A DNA stretch of 35,714 nucleotides, taken from Emiliania huxleyi CCMP1516 (taxonomy: Eukaryota; Haptophyta; Isochrysidales; Noelaerhabdaceae). The notes under the pieces are model-generated. The model was not told the origin of the DNA. It worked only from the letters and a program-made list of their open reading frames with translations, and searched no databases. The stretch's first letter is position 1. Every line of letters begins with the position of its first letter. The stretch is from contig NW_005197944.1 in assembly GCF_000372725.1 (NCBI RefSeq), forward strand, positions 1-35,714. The letters are read 5' to 3'. Positions 1-7,967 of this stretch are shown piece after piece. The translations under genes and the position numbers were made by a program.

Positions 1-750
1 CAGGTTCGCGATCACGCGTCTCCCTCTCCGCTCCGACGTCTCCGCGCGTCTCCCCTCTTGCGACGCCCGAAGGCCTCGCCGCCCTAAGTAGATATGGGGG
101 AGATATGGGGGAGATGCGTGCTGCGGCTCGCCGCCCCAGCAGAGGAAGACTGCGCGTTCTTGTCTCCCAACCAGCGCTCGAGAGGACACGCATTCTCAGC
201 CGCTCTTCCCCTTTCAGCCGCGTTCACTGCATTCACACCCCTCGTCCTCCCACGCTGCCCTGAAGGCGCGCGGCACGACACCGCCCTCCCGCCCCTCATG
301 CTTGCGTGTACTCACCACACAAAGACACACCCCCGGGACCCAAGACGCACAAGCACAGACCGTCGAGAAGGGAGAGACAGCAGCGACAGCCAGAAGTCAG
401 CGCTGTTTCCCAGGAAGGCGAAGGCGATGGCGAAAGGCCGCCTCTAGTGCGAGCTTTAAAGCTAGTGAGCGCATCGCTACTCTAGCTTGCGTGCACTCGC
501 CGCGCAGGCTCGCCGGCAGCGTCGCAAATCGCCTCCCCCCGCGCCTCCGCCACGTCGCCCCGTCTCCCGATCCCGACCTCGCCCGTGCGGCCGGAGGGGT
601 CGGCGACCCCACCGTGGGCGACGCCCGGCTATGGCGCGGCGCCTGCGCCCAGCTCACCGGACCGGCTCGCCGCGCCGCCGGTGCCGCCGCCGCTGGCACC
701 GAGCCCGTGGTGGCGGACGAGTCACTCGATGAGTAGTGAGTGAGCGACTA
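1..750. other. No supported gene; GC-rich flank
   Basis: I see no convincing gene here. Several open frames exist on both strands, but they are proline-, arginine- and alanine-rich and typical of chance frames in GC-rich DNA. A frame ending at 736 finishes with an acidic tail (VVADESLDE), which could be the last exon of a gene entering from the left or a 5' exon of the EDR2-type gene. A short tandem GATATGGGGGA repeat lies near 91-115. Confidence 0.4.
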
Positions 751-751
751 G

Positions 752-2562
752 GTGCTGCCGCCGCTCACTGAGCCGCCCCCGCGGCGGTTCCAGAGCGGGC
801 ATGCTCCTCCTCCGCCCCACTCCGCCATCGCCGCGAGCGGCGGCGCCGCCGCAGACAGCGCCGGCCTCGCCGGGGCGGCTGCCACCTCAAGCGGCTGCGG
901 CGGAGGCGGCGGAGGCGAAGGCGGAGGCGGCGGCGAAGGCGGATGCGGCGGCGTGGCGCGTCGCTCCTTTTCGGCAGGGAAGCTGGGCGGGCCGGCGGAG
1001 CAGTCGCCGGCGCGGCCGTTGTCTGCGCCGGTGGCGGCGGCGGCGCGGGAGGGGGAGGAGGAGGGCCGCGACGAGGGGGAGGAGGAGGAGGGGAGCGGCG
1101 GGCGGTCGGAGGATGCGGCGGCAGAAGCGGCGGCGGCGGAAGCGGCGGCGGCGGCGGCGGCGGAAGCGGCGGCGGCGGCGGCGGCGGCGTTGGGGTTTGC
1201 ATCGCGAGAAGAGTCGGGCGGCGGTGGCGGCGAGGCGTCGGCGGTCGAGTTTGTGTGCGCCGCTCGCGAGGACGCGGCGCAAAAGGCGGAGCCTCGCGTG
1301 GCGGAGCCGTTTCCCAGACCGTTCCTAGACCTTTCCTGGACGTTTCCCGTATAGGCGGAGCACGTCGTGACCGAGCCTCCGTCCTGCAGCTTCCGCGTGC
1401 GCGGCCCCCGGTACCTGTCGAGCAAGGCGAAGATCCCGTGCGACTGGGCGGGGATGCGGCTGCTTGGCTGCGACCTCTGGAAGGGGGGCGAGAGGATGGA
1501 GCACGTCGCGGCCGGGCCGGCCGCAGGCAAGGTTGCGGCGTTGCGGGCCAGGCGGATGCGGCTGTAGCATTTGCCATTACAGTGGCACGCCGCGCTTTCT
1601 CCCTCCCCGTCGCCACCGTCCGTATCTCCCGCCGATCGCTCCCACGCACGCCTCTCCAACTAGACCGTTCCTGGAACGTTCCTGGAACGTTCCTGTACCG
1701 TTCCCTCCCACGCTCGCCTCTCCAACGCAAGGGGCGGTAGGGACAGGTTGCCCTTACCCTCCTCCAGCAGTCTCAGAACCAGCTCTTCTTCTGGGCCGGG
1801 ACTTGCTCCTCATCAGTTTCCTAGTCCTTTCCTAGACCTTTCCTGGAACCTTCGTGTAGGTACGGCCAGGACCTGCTCCTCATCAACTTCCAGTGCCCTG
1901 CAAAGGGCGGCGGCTCCGTCTCGGTCGTGCTCTGGTGGGTCATGACGGAGCGCGCGGCCGAGGACGCGCGCTTCACGGGCCTCTGGCGGCGCTTCATGGA
2001 CAGCGGCGACGACAAGTGGCGCTGAGCTGCATGAAAAAAAGAAACAAGGCGACGGGCGGTGTTTCTTTTTCTAGGCGACGACAAGTGGCGCGGGCTCCGC
2101 CTCAAGATGATCCCGTGCGTCGTCGAGGGCAACTTTTTCGTCAAAAAGCTGCTCGGCGACCGCCCCGTGCTAATCAAGGCCCTCCCGCCGCGGTACCACA
2201 CCTCCAGAGTGTCGAATCCAGAGTGGGTTCAGGTCCTTGGGTGGTGCGGTAGGCCATCAAGACGCGGTACCACACGGGGCCCGGCTACATCGAGGTTGTC
2301 GGCGACATCCTCTCCTCCAAGATGGCGACCAACATGTGGCGCGGCGTCGAGTCTTTCGCCAAGTCGCTCGTCGTCGATTTGGGGTCTGTGCTCGTGCTCC
2401 TCATCAACTTCCTAGACCTTTCCTGGACCTCTCCTGGACCCTTCCTGTAGGTTTGTGCTCGAGGCGCAGGCGGAGCAGGAGCTGCCCGAGCGGCTGATGG
2501 GCACGGTGCGTTTCCATCGCATCAACCTCCGGAAGGCGGTGCCGCCGCCGACGACGCCCTAG
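752..2562 (+). CDS. EDR2 C-terminal (DUF1336) domain protein, spliced
   Basis: The conserved part reads through exons at about 1355-1550, 1860-2005, 2075-2178, 2253-2383 and 2451-2562 (stop TAG 2560-2562). Exon phases agree from 1860 onward. The product shows the DUF1336 landmarks in order: FRVRGPRYLSSKAKIP, GCDLW, a DLLLINFQCP strand, GDDKWRGLRLKMIPCVVEGNF, a YHTGPGYIEV strand, SLVVDLGFVLE and ELPERLMGTVRFHRI. In plant EDR2-like proteins this domain follows PH and START domains and is linked to lipid binding at membranes; here the upstream exon (about 752-1308) is only Ala/Glu/Gly low-complexity sequence with no ATG in frame, so the 5' end is unresolved. Two introns (2006-2074, 2179-2252) are read as GC-AG and one (2384-2450) as GT-AG. 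The end of the exon near 1550 is uncertain. Confidence 0.8.
1309..1354 (+). repeat. Intronic TTCCTAGACCTTTCC motif, copy 1
   Basis: This short candidate intron carries a pyrimidine motif of the form TTCCTAGACCTTTCCTGGAC and ends in TATAG. Related blocks occur near 1660-1705, 1815-1859 and 2410-2450, all in introns of the same gene and nowhere else noticed in the window. The donor here is not settled because the upstream exon frame is low complexity. Confidence 0.55.
1815..1859 (+). repeat. Intronic TTCCTAGACCTTTCC motif, copy 3
   Basis: This copy precedes the acceptor ending at 1859. Just upstream, 1794-1815 is a degenerate copy of the beginning of the next exon (1864-1888), sharing TGCTCCTCATCA. 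The same exon phrase also recurs at 2394-2410 at the front of the fourth motif copy. Confidence 0.6.
2006..2074 (+). other. GC-AG intron flanked by 18-bp direct repeat
   Basis: The 18-bp sequence at 2005-2022 (starts GGCGACGACAAG) is repeated exactly at 2074-2091. The coding frame needs only one copy (S-G-D-D-K-W-R-G), so the first copy is the start of the intron and the second the start of the exon. Removal restores phase with a GC donor at 2006 and TAG acceptor ending at 2074. Confidence 0.7.
2384..2450 (+). other. GT-AG intron with motif copy 4
   Basis: This 67-nt intron restores the frame VVDLG-FVLEAQAEQ. Its first 11 bases (GTCTGTGCTCG) nearly repeat the start of the following exon (GTTTGTGCTCG), and the body holds the TTCCTAGACCTTTCC motif ending in TGTAG. 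Confidence 0.7.
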
Positions 2563-2563
2563 G

Positions 2564-2880
2564 TCGCCGCCGCAGCGGCTGCCGTCGTGAGCCCGCACAG
2601 CAGTGCTGATCTCAATGATACCGTCAGCCGCGGTCAGGCAATACGCATTCGATGCCCTTGGCTCGCCCTCACCCCCCGCGGTACACAGCACTCTGGTAGT
2701 ATACTCGCCGATGAATGGACCCCTCGCGGTCGCGCCGTCGCTCCGGCTCCACACCATATACACCATTGGCGCGACGGCGTGCGGTTACCGCACCTGTCTC
2801 CCCTGTCCGAGGTGTCCCCGGGTTTGCCGCACCTGAACAGCTTAGTATGTTTTTCGGTTCTGTACTGACCCCGAGTGTGC
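2564..2880. other. Intergenic, nothing supported
   Basis: This stretch lies between the EDR2-type gene and the Lhc-like fragment. Only short mixed-composition frames were found, with no motif, repeat or RNA recognised. Confidence 0.4.
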
Positions 2881-2991
2881 GGCGCGGTGCCCTGGGACCC
2901 GATGGGCTTCGCCGAGTACGGCAAGTTTGGCAGCCTGCCCGCCAAGCTCGCCTGGTACCGGCTCGACTGTGTCCAGGGCAGGGGCGGATAA
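2881..2991 (+). pseudogene. Lhc/FCP-like exon fragment
   Basis: The frame from 2881 reads VPWDPMGFAEYGKFG then LPAKLAWYR and stops at TAA 2989-2991. In fucoxanthin/chlorophyll-binding proteins a W/F-D-P-x-G-F segment is followed about 15-20 residues later by a W-Y/F-R-E-x-E-x-K-H-G-R-V helix. The first half of that signature is here, but the helix is lost (WYRLDCVQGRG, stop). No other Lhc helices were found nearby, so it is read as a fragment or relic. The match rests on a short stretch. Confidence 0.35.
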
Positions 2992-2998
2992 AAGAATT

Positions 2999-4174
2999 TT
3001 ACAACGGGCGGAGAAAAGAAAAAAGGCTGGGCGCGGCTACTGGAAGGGAGAGGCACTCTCTGGCCTGCAGGTTTGCAGCCTCGGCTAGATGCGCTCGTGG
3101 ACCGGCATGCGCCACCGGTGGTCCGGAGCCTCCAACACTGCTGGCGTGCACAAAGCCGAGAAAGTCAGCCAACGAAAAGTTGTGCGCCGCAGGTAGGGTG
3201 CCTGCGGCTACCGTGTCCCCGGTGATGTACTTCTTAAACGCACTCTGTATCCATGGCCACGACCCATACTGCGCCGGGCCCGGCATGTAGAAGAGTAGGA
3301 CAGCCGCGTGCGGACCGACGACGGTGCCGGGCATGGCATGGACGGCATCGTCCCAGGGTAGCGGAGCCCAGGAAGACGGAACGTGCGAACTCGCGCGCGT
3401 GCTGTTGAGTCTTTGCTGCCGCTCCTCGCGTGATACACCATGTGGTAGTACTCTCGACGCGCACACTTCGGCGGCCGGCGGAGGCGGATGGTGTTGATCG
3501 AGGCGAGGAGACGGGGCTCGTCAGCCCACCGGCGGAGCCACTCGTAGTCGTACTTGATGCCCGGGCTCGAGATGTGGTACCTCGACCCGCGATCGCGGAA
3601 AGAAAAACGCCGCGCGTCATCGGCAGCAGCCCTGGCCCTTTCGCGGTCCTCGGCGCTCTGCCCATCGCCACCGTCTCGCCACCGTCTCGCGCGCAGCCGC
3701 CATCCGATGCCCGGGAGGGTATGGACAGAGAACCTCAGGGATCCGGGGGACGCCAGGCGCGCCATCATCGACAATCTCGCAATCGGGCCCCTCCTCGTCC
3801 GTGGCCTCGTCCCCGTCGCCGTCGCCTCCCGTCGCCGCATCCGGATCTGCGGCGGCAGGCGGCGCATCGGCCGATGAGGCTGGCGGCCCGCCCGGCTTCG
3901 GCCTGAGACAGCGGTGCCCCAGGCCATCGGCGGCGGCGGCAACTCGGGCGATCGCGACGCAGTGCTTGTCGTGCTGGAGGAAGAGGTGAAGCACGTACCG
4001 CGGCGCGGCCACCTCAGTCGGCCAGGTTATCTGAGCCATGCGCCGCACCCCCGTCTCCGAGGCGATTGAGTCAACAACGATCGGCACACCACAAAGGTCC
4101 GCCACGCCCAAGAGGAAGCCGTCACATCCGTACGCGTTGTTCCGGACGCCGCGAACCTGGTTTGTGGAGCTCCC
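2999..4174 (-). CDS. Unrecognised protein in several frames, weak OTU-like segment
   Basis: Reading leftward, a coding-like stretch starts after a possible acceptor at 4164 with NNAYGCDGFLLGVADLCGVPIVVD, then PRYVLHLFLQHDKHCVAIA, which resembles the last strands of OTU-type cysteine proteases (an I-x-V strand, then an aromatic strand ending in the catalytic His). An acidic linker (about 3770-3850) follows. Near 3690 the frame changes, exactly at an 11-bp tandem duplication (GCCACCGTCTC twice, 3666-3687). A well-composed segment (HISSPGIKYDYEWLRRWADEP, then CARREYYHMVYH) follows, and the frame changes again near 3385 into PWDDAVHAMPGTVVGPHAAVLLFYMPG. Either introns are hidden here or the gene is decaying. 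The family is unknown and the OTU idea is tentative; no GDGNCLFR-type motif was found upstream. Confidence 0.3.
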
Positions 4175-4178
4175 GCAC
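4152..4178 (+). repeat. Left arm of 27-bp inverted repeat
   Basis: The arm at 4152-4178 (starts CGAACCTGGTTTGTGGAGCT) is the reverse complement of 5526-5552 with one mismatch in 27. Together they bound a 1401-bp segment. No convincing target duplication is seen outside the arms. Confidence 0.8.
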
Positions 4179-4189
4179 CTGTTCTGACA

Positions 4190-4267
4190 GAGACCTGGCC
4201 GTTCTGACAGCGTTCTGACAGCGTTCTGACAGTGTTCTGACAGCGTTCTGACAGCGTTCTGACAGCG
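4190..4267 (+). repeat. GTTCTGACAGC array, left
   Basis: This is a direct array of about seven GTTCTGACAGC units (11-12 bp). Related single units lie at 4436, 4460 and 4503-4525, and a second array lies at about 5259-5372 in the same orientation. There are no spacers, so it is not CRISPR-like. Confidence 0.85.
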
Positions 4268-4613
4268 CAAAATCCTCCCCTCTCTTCACAGCTCAGGGGC
4301 TCTGACGTTCCCAGTTGCCCCGCTCCTTCCCTCTTCCTGTCTTGAAGTCTCCCTCCGAGCCACGGACGGACTCAACACACGCAGCACGTCCTCCCAAGCG
4401 CCAAGGCGACACTCTCACGTTGAGGCGTAGGCCTTGTTCTGACACAAACTTGGTCCCCGTTCTGACACAAACTTCAACTTTCAACTTCGAGTCCAAGTTC
4501 GCCTGTTCTGACAATCTGTTCTGATAATTTAAAAAGAAATCTGTGGGCCGAGAGCGATATGCCATGTCCGCCTTGCGTTTGTTTCATAACATCGAAGGCT
4601 AAGCTCAAAAGAA

Positions 4614-5291
4614 ATGCGTGCATCCCACCAAGCGGGAGCGCAAACAGCTGTAACCGTCGAGCAGGAGCACGCCAAGGCCGCCATCATGCCGGGGCCTCGA
4701 GGCAGCAAACGCGCTCTTGCGATGGTCTGCGGCGCAGGCTGGAGCCCCGCGACAGAGCCGAAGAAGCTGCGGCCCGGCAGCAGCCACGCCGAAGCGCCGC
4801 AGCACAGTGTGCGATGTGCGGGCCCGGCGGTCCAGTTAGACGCGAAGGCTGCTTCCAAGACGGCAGCCTCGGGTCACGAGGGACCGAACGTGCCGCTTGC
4901 GACGCCGCCGCGCCGTCCTTTGGCACCACCGCCAAACGGCCCTTGCTCCTCCGCGACACGCGCCGCAGAGACGCGCTTGTCGCCGCCAAAGCAACAGCAG
5001 CAGCAGTGGCAGCGAGACTTAACGTCGGCAGTGCGGCCTCGCCGCAGCCCAGCCGGCGCTTGCCTTGCCCTGGCCAGGCGGCCGAGCAGGCGGTGCCCGC
5101 AGCCGAGGCAGATCAGCGGGATGGGCTCGAGCGGGCGCCGCCGCCCCCTGGCGCCGCGCCCGCAAAGGAGCCTGCAAAGGCGGCGGCGATCGGCGAGGCG
5201 GCGGCGCTCGCGTCTTGCAGATGTTCACACTTGGCCCGCTCTCGCGTGCTGGCAACGTTCTGACAGTACCCTACCCACAAAAGTGTTCTGA
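4614..5291 (+). CDS. Hypothetical ORF inside the inverted-repeat segment
   Basis: A 225-aa frame begins with an ATG and a Lys/Ala/Ser-rich, fairly natural N-terminal half (GPRGSKRALAMVCGAGW, then a Q-run PPKQQQQQWQRD). It turns into arginine-rich low-complexity sequence after about residue 140 and ends inside the right GTTCTGACAGC array. It shows no transposase motif or zinc finger. It could be the cargo of a mobile segment, one exon of a spliced gene, or chance. Confidence 0.2.
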   Translation: MRASHQAGAQTAVTVEQEHAKAAIMPGPRGSKRALAMVCGAGWSPATEPKKLRPGSSHAEAPQHSVRCAGPAVQLDAKAASKTAASGHEGPNVPLATPPRRPLAPPPNGPCSSATRAAETRLSPPKQQQQQWQRDLTSAVRPRRSPAGACLALARRPSRRCPQPRQISGMGSSGRRRPLAPRPQRSLQRRRRSARRRRSRLADVHTWPALACWQRSDSTLPTKVF

Positions 5292-5372
5292 CAGCGTTCT
5301 GACAGCGTTCTGACAGCGTTCTGACAGCGTTCTGACAGTGTTCTGACAGCCGTTCTGACAGCTTTTTGACGG
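5259..5372 (+). repeat. GTTCTGACAGC array, right
   Basis: About eight units of the same 11-12 bp repeat lie just inside the right arm of the 27-bp inverted repeat, in the same orientation as the left array. The last unit degrades into TTTTTGACGG. Confidence 0.85.
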
Positions 5373-5449
5373 TAATTTACAGTTAAGACTCACCATCTGG
5401 TCTGAATAGAGGAGAGCGATGTCAGTGTTGGTTACAGCAGAAAGATTCC

Positions 5450-6175
5450 TTAATTCGCTCCACTACAAAAAAAGTCCGGTGGGGAACCGACATCCTGGCC
5501 CCGAATGCCGTGCTCTCGAGGAAAGGTGTGGGAGCTCCACAAACCAGGTTCGGTCTCAAGAACGCGACCCTCACTGGAGCGCATCTCCCTCGCCGGCGTG
5601 GCCCAGTTGACTCCGTGCCGCGTCGCGGCGGCGCGCGCCGAGGCAGCATCACCCCGGCCCTCCCCCCACATTGCATACGCCGCCCGGAGTGCCTCCGTGG
5701 CGCAGGCGCACCCGCCATGGTGCCCCCTGCGCGATCGAAGCACGTGCGCTCCCTGGCCCTCCCAGTCGTGAAGGGCGTCGCGAGCTCAGGGTGTCTGCCG
5801 GAATTACTGAGATCCACCCGAAGATGCCCAGCGGGAGCCCGGCCTCCCTGGCCGACGACTCTAACTCGCCCGAGGGCGAGGTTCGGGGAAGGGCCGCCCT
5901 CCCCAGCCCCGCCGCTTTCCGGACCCCCTGCGCCGCGACCTTGTCCGTCGCCCTCATTCGTGTCGCCCGCCTCGTCAGGCGCAGGTCCGCGCTCCGCCTC
6001 GCCCTCCTCGTCCAGGTCCATGCTCGAGAAGCTGCCTTGCGAGTCGGGCTGCCCAGACAGGAGGTATCCTGCGAGCTTGCATCCTCCTCCACGTCCACGT
6101 CCATGCTCGAGAAGCTCTCCTGCGAGTCAGGCTCCCCGAGCAGGGAATCCTGCGAGCTCGCCTCCCCTTCGTGAT
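5450..6175 (-). pseudogene. Acidic tandem-repeat protein with frame breaks
   Basis: Read leftward from about 6175, two copies of a repeat of roughly 27 residues are seen, of the form ASSQD-x-LG-PDSQ-SFSSMD followed by an acidic DVDVEE or DLDEE. The copies differ by two bases near 6047-6060, so the second is in another frame. An acidic Gly/Glu segment follows, then another frame switch near 5740 into a natural-looking stretch (CATEALRAAYAMWGEGRGD, then RVLETEPGLW) reaching the right inverted-repeat arm. Function is unknown. It may be the 5' part of the minus-strand gene at 3.0-4.2 kb, interrupted by the 1.4 kb segment. Confidence 0.3.
5526..5552 (+). repeat. Right arm of 27-bp inverted repeat
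   Basis: This is the mate of 4152-4178. On the minus strand this stretch sits in a coding-like frame (ETEPGLWSSHTF), so the arm may lie in an exon disrupted or spliced at this point. Confidence 0.8.
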
Positions 6176-6859
6176 CCCTGGCACCCGGGTCCTGGGGCTC
6201 TGAGCTAGCCCCCTGACCCGGCGGATCGCCCCCCCCCCCCCTTCGTCTGCCATTAGATAAGCTCTTAAATCACAACACAGGGCAGGACACAAACACAAGG
6301 ATCCGCAGGCGGAGTACTCTGAGAGCACCCAACCAACAACCACTCGCAAGCGCACTAGCCCACCCTACCGGCCATCCTGCGAGCGTGCGTAACACGATCC
6401 GAACCCCAACCTTCACTTCTTGAGCACTTGAGCACTTGATAGGGTCGATTCCGCATGGTACGGGACCCCTCGATCGTCTCGCCCTCCCTCACTGGTGTGT
6501 TCACTTCTGTCTTAGTAGCTTTCTAGAGCAGAGCGTTCGTTGTGAATGAGCGCACAGAATATAGCCCACCACAACACACGAGCGTACGAGGCAGAGATTT
6601 TTGTTTTCTGTGTGTTAATGAGCGTGCCTGCCTGCGGCGAGGGCTGCAACCGAACGAGGAGGTCAGCCGCCGAGGAGGTGGGACGCTGCACGTTGACCAT
6701 GTGCACCTGAACACCCTTGCCGCATCCATCCTGGGTGGTGTCGTCGTCGAGTTCTGCCCCGTACTATAGTGGCGAAACCCCATTTTTGACATTCTCAATC
6801 GTCCGGTGGACAGGAGGAGGTTGGCTGAGATCTAGATAGAGAGAGAGATGTGTTGTTGA
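6176..6859. other. Intergenic; C-run, no gene supported
   Basis: This stretch contains a run of C at about 6228-6240, short AT-richer stretches, a GAGCACTT tandem near 6421-6437 and GA-rich repeats near 6833-6850. The open frames are short and not protein-like. Confidence 0.4.
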
Positions 6860-7612
6860 TTGAGATCTTGGCTGAGGTCTCGAGCCATTGGCGACGCGGA
6901 TGGCGTTGGCGACGCGGCGGAGTTCTACAACCCACGTGGCATCGTCACCAGCCCAGACGGCGGCGCGCTGTTTGTGGCAGACTGGAGCAACCACAAGATC
7001 CGGCGGGTTGAGGTGGCGACTGGCGCAGTGACGATTCTCGCGGGCAGTGGCACCAGGGGTAGGGAAGACGGCGTGGGCGACTCGGCGGAGTTCTATGACC
7101 CAACTGAAGTCGCCCTCAGCCCCGACGGCAGCACGTTGTTTGTCGGTTCGTACGGTGGCCTCCGCCTGGTCTGCGTGGCTGCGCCTCCTCCGCCTCCCTC
7201 CTTTGCCCCGATCGTCGTTCCGCGTTCGACCCTTGGAGCTGACTTCGCAAAGACGCGGGGCGACGCCTCCCTCCCGCAGGGCATGGTCACCTTCCTGGTC
7301 GGCGACGACCGGGAGCGCATCGAGCACGTGAGCAAGAACGTGCTCTGCGCCCGGTCCCCGGTCTTTCGGACCATGTTTGGCATCGGCATGAAGGAGCGGG
7401 ACGCCGCCGAGGTCACGGTGTCCCACACCAACCTCGCCAGCTTCACCGCCCTCATCGACTACCTCCTCTCCGAACGCGCAGAGGCAGCTGCGACCCCGCC
7501 GAGTGGACGGGGGCACTCCGCGCCACCTGCCGAGTGCCCCCGTCCACTCGGCGGGGACCGGGGTCACAGCTGCCTCTGGAAGGCACCGAGAGGTACCAAA
7601 TGGCGCAAATGA
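6860..7612 (+). CDS. NHL-repeat / BTB domain protein, ends in hairpin
   Basis: The frame opens at 6860 without an ATG, so an upstream exon is likely; a possible acceptor lies near 6880. The first 100 residues carry two NHL-type beta-propeller units: DGVGDAAEFYNPRGIVTSPD, then ALFVADWSNHKIRRV, TILAGSG, then a second GVGDSAEFYDPTEVALSPDG. A Pro-rich hinge follows, then a BTB/POZ-like segment (VTFLVGDDRERIEHVSKNVL, ARSPVFRTMFG, then FTALIDYLLSE). BTB domains mediate dimerisation and cullin-3 ligase assembly; NHL propellers bind protein or RNA. The BTB fold stops short: after LLSERAEA the frame enters a perfect-arm hairpin (7479-7578) and ends at TGA 7610-7612. The gene is probably a partial or truncated member of an expanded family. 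Confidence 0.6.
   Translation: MRSWLRSRAIGDADGVGDAAEFYNPRGIVTSPDGGALFVADWSNHKIRRVEVATGAVTILAGSGTRGREDGVGDSAEFYDPTEVALSPDGSTLFVGSYGGLRLVCVAAPPPPPSFAPIVVPRSTLGADFAKTRGDASLPQGMVTFLVGDDRERIEHVSKNVLCARSPVFRTMFGIGMKERDAAEVTVSHTNLASFTALIDYLLSERAEAAATPPSGRGHSAPPAECPRPLGGDRGHSCLWKAPRGTKWRK
7479..7578. repeat. Long foldback hairpin
   Basis: A 25-bp perfect inner stem (CCCCGCCGAG... with its complement) closes a 13-nt loop at 7519-7531. The outer arms (CAGAGGCAGCTG and its complement) extend the stem to about 40 bp with one mismatch and a small bulge. It sits where the BTB domain should continue, so it looks inserted. Confidence 0.85.
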
Positions 7613-7967
7613 CCAAAATCAAGATTGTGTAACGCGGGCTGTGCCACTGTGAAATGGAACTAGCCACGACGCTGCTTCTCGGCTGTCTGTGTAATGCACC
7701 GGTCGGGGGCACGCACCGCAACATGGCAAGACTACGATCGACCCGATCGGCAAAACTAAAAGCGGCAGCGCATTGCGCATCTACTACCGTGGATGCGACG
7801 CGGGTCCTCCGCTATTTGCGAGCGACGACCGACGCACTCCACTCAACGCTGTGCCCCGCTAGTTCTTGCCCCCCCCCCCCCCCTCCCTGACCGTTCCGAG
7901 ATCTGGCGAGATCTGGCGCTGTCGTGCCGCCTGTACAGCTCAGGCCGGAAGATGATCCTGCCAGCGG
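7613..7967. other. Intergenic, C-run
   Basis: No gene is supported. It contains a pure C run at about 7869-7882 and mixed sequence between two convergent genes. Confidence 0.4.

Noticed and set aside
748..1730. Several long Pro/Arg/Ala frames on both strands at 0.75-1.7 kb
   Set aside because: They arise from GCG/GGC trinucleotide repeats that are open in all frames. Only the frame that joins the EDR2 exons was kept, and even its low-complexity part is uncertain.
4190..5372. GTTCTGACAGC arrays as a CRISPR array
   Set aside because: Units are 11-12 bp and contiguous with no unique spacers, and the genome is eukaryotic.
6764..7567. A 267-aa minus-strand frame over the NHL-BTB gene
   Set aside because: It is antisense to well-matched NHL and BTB motifs and shows no domain of its own.
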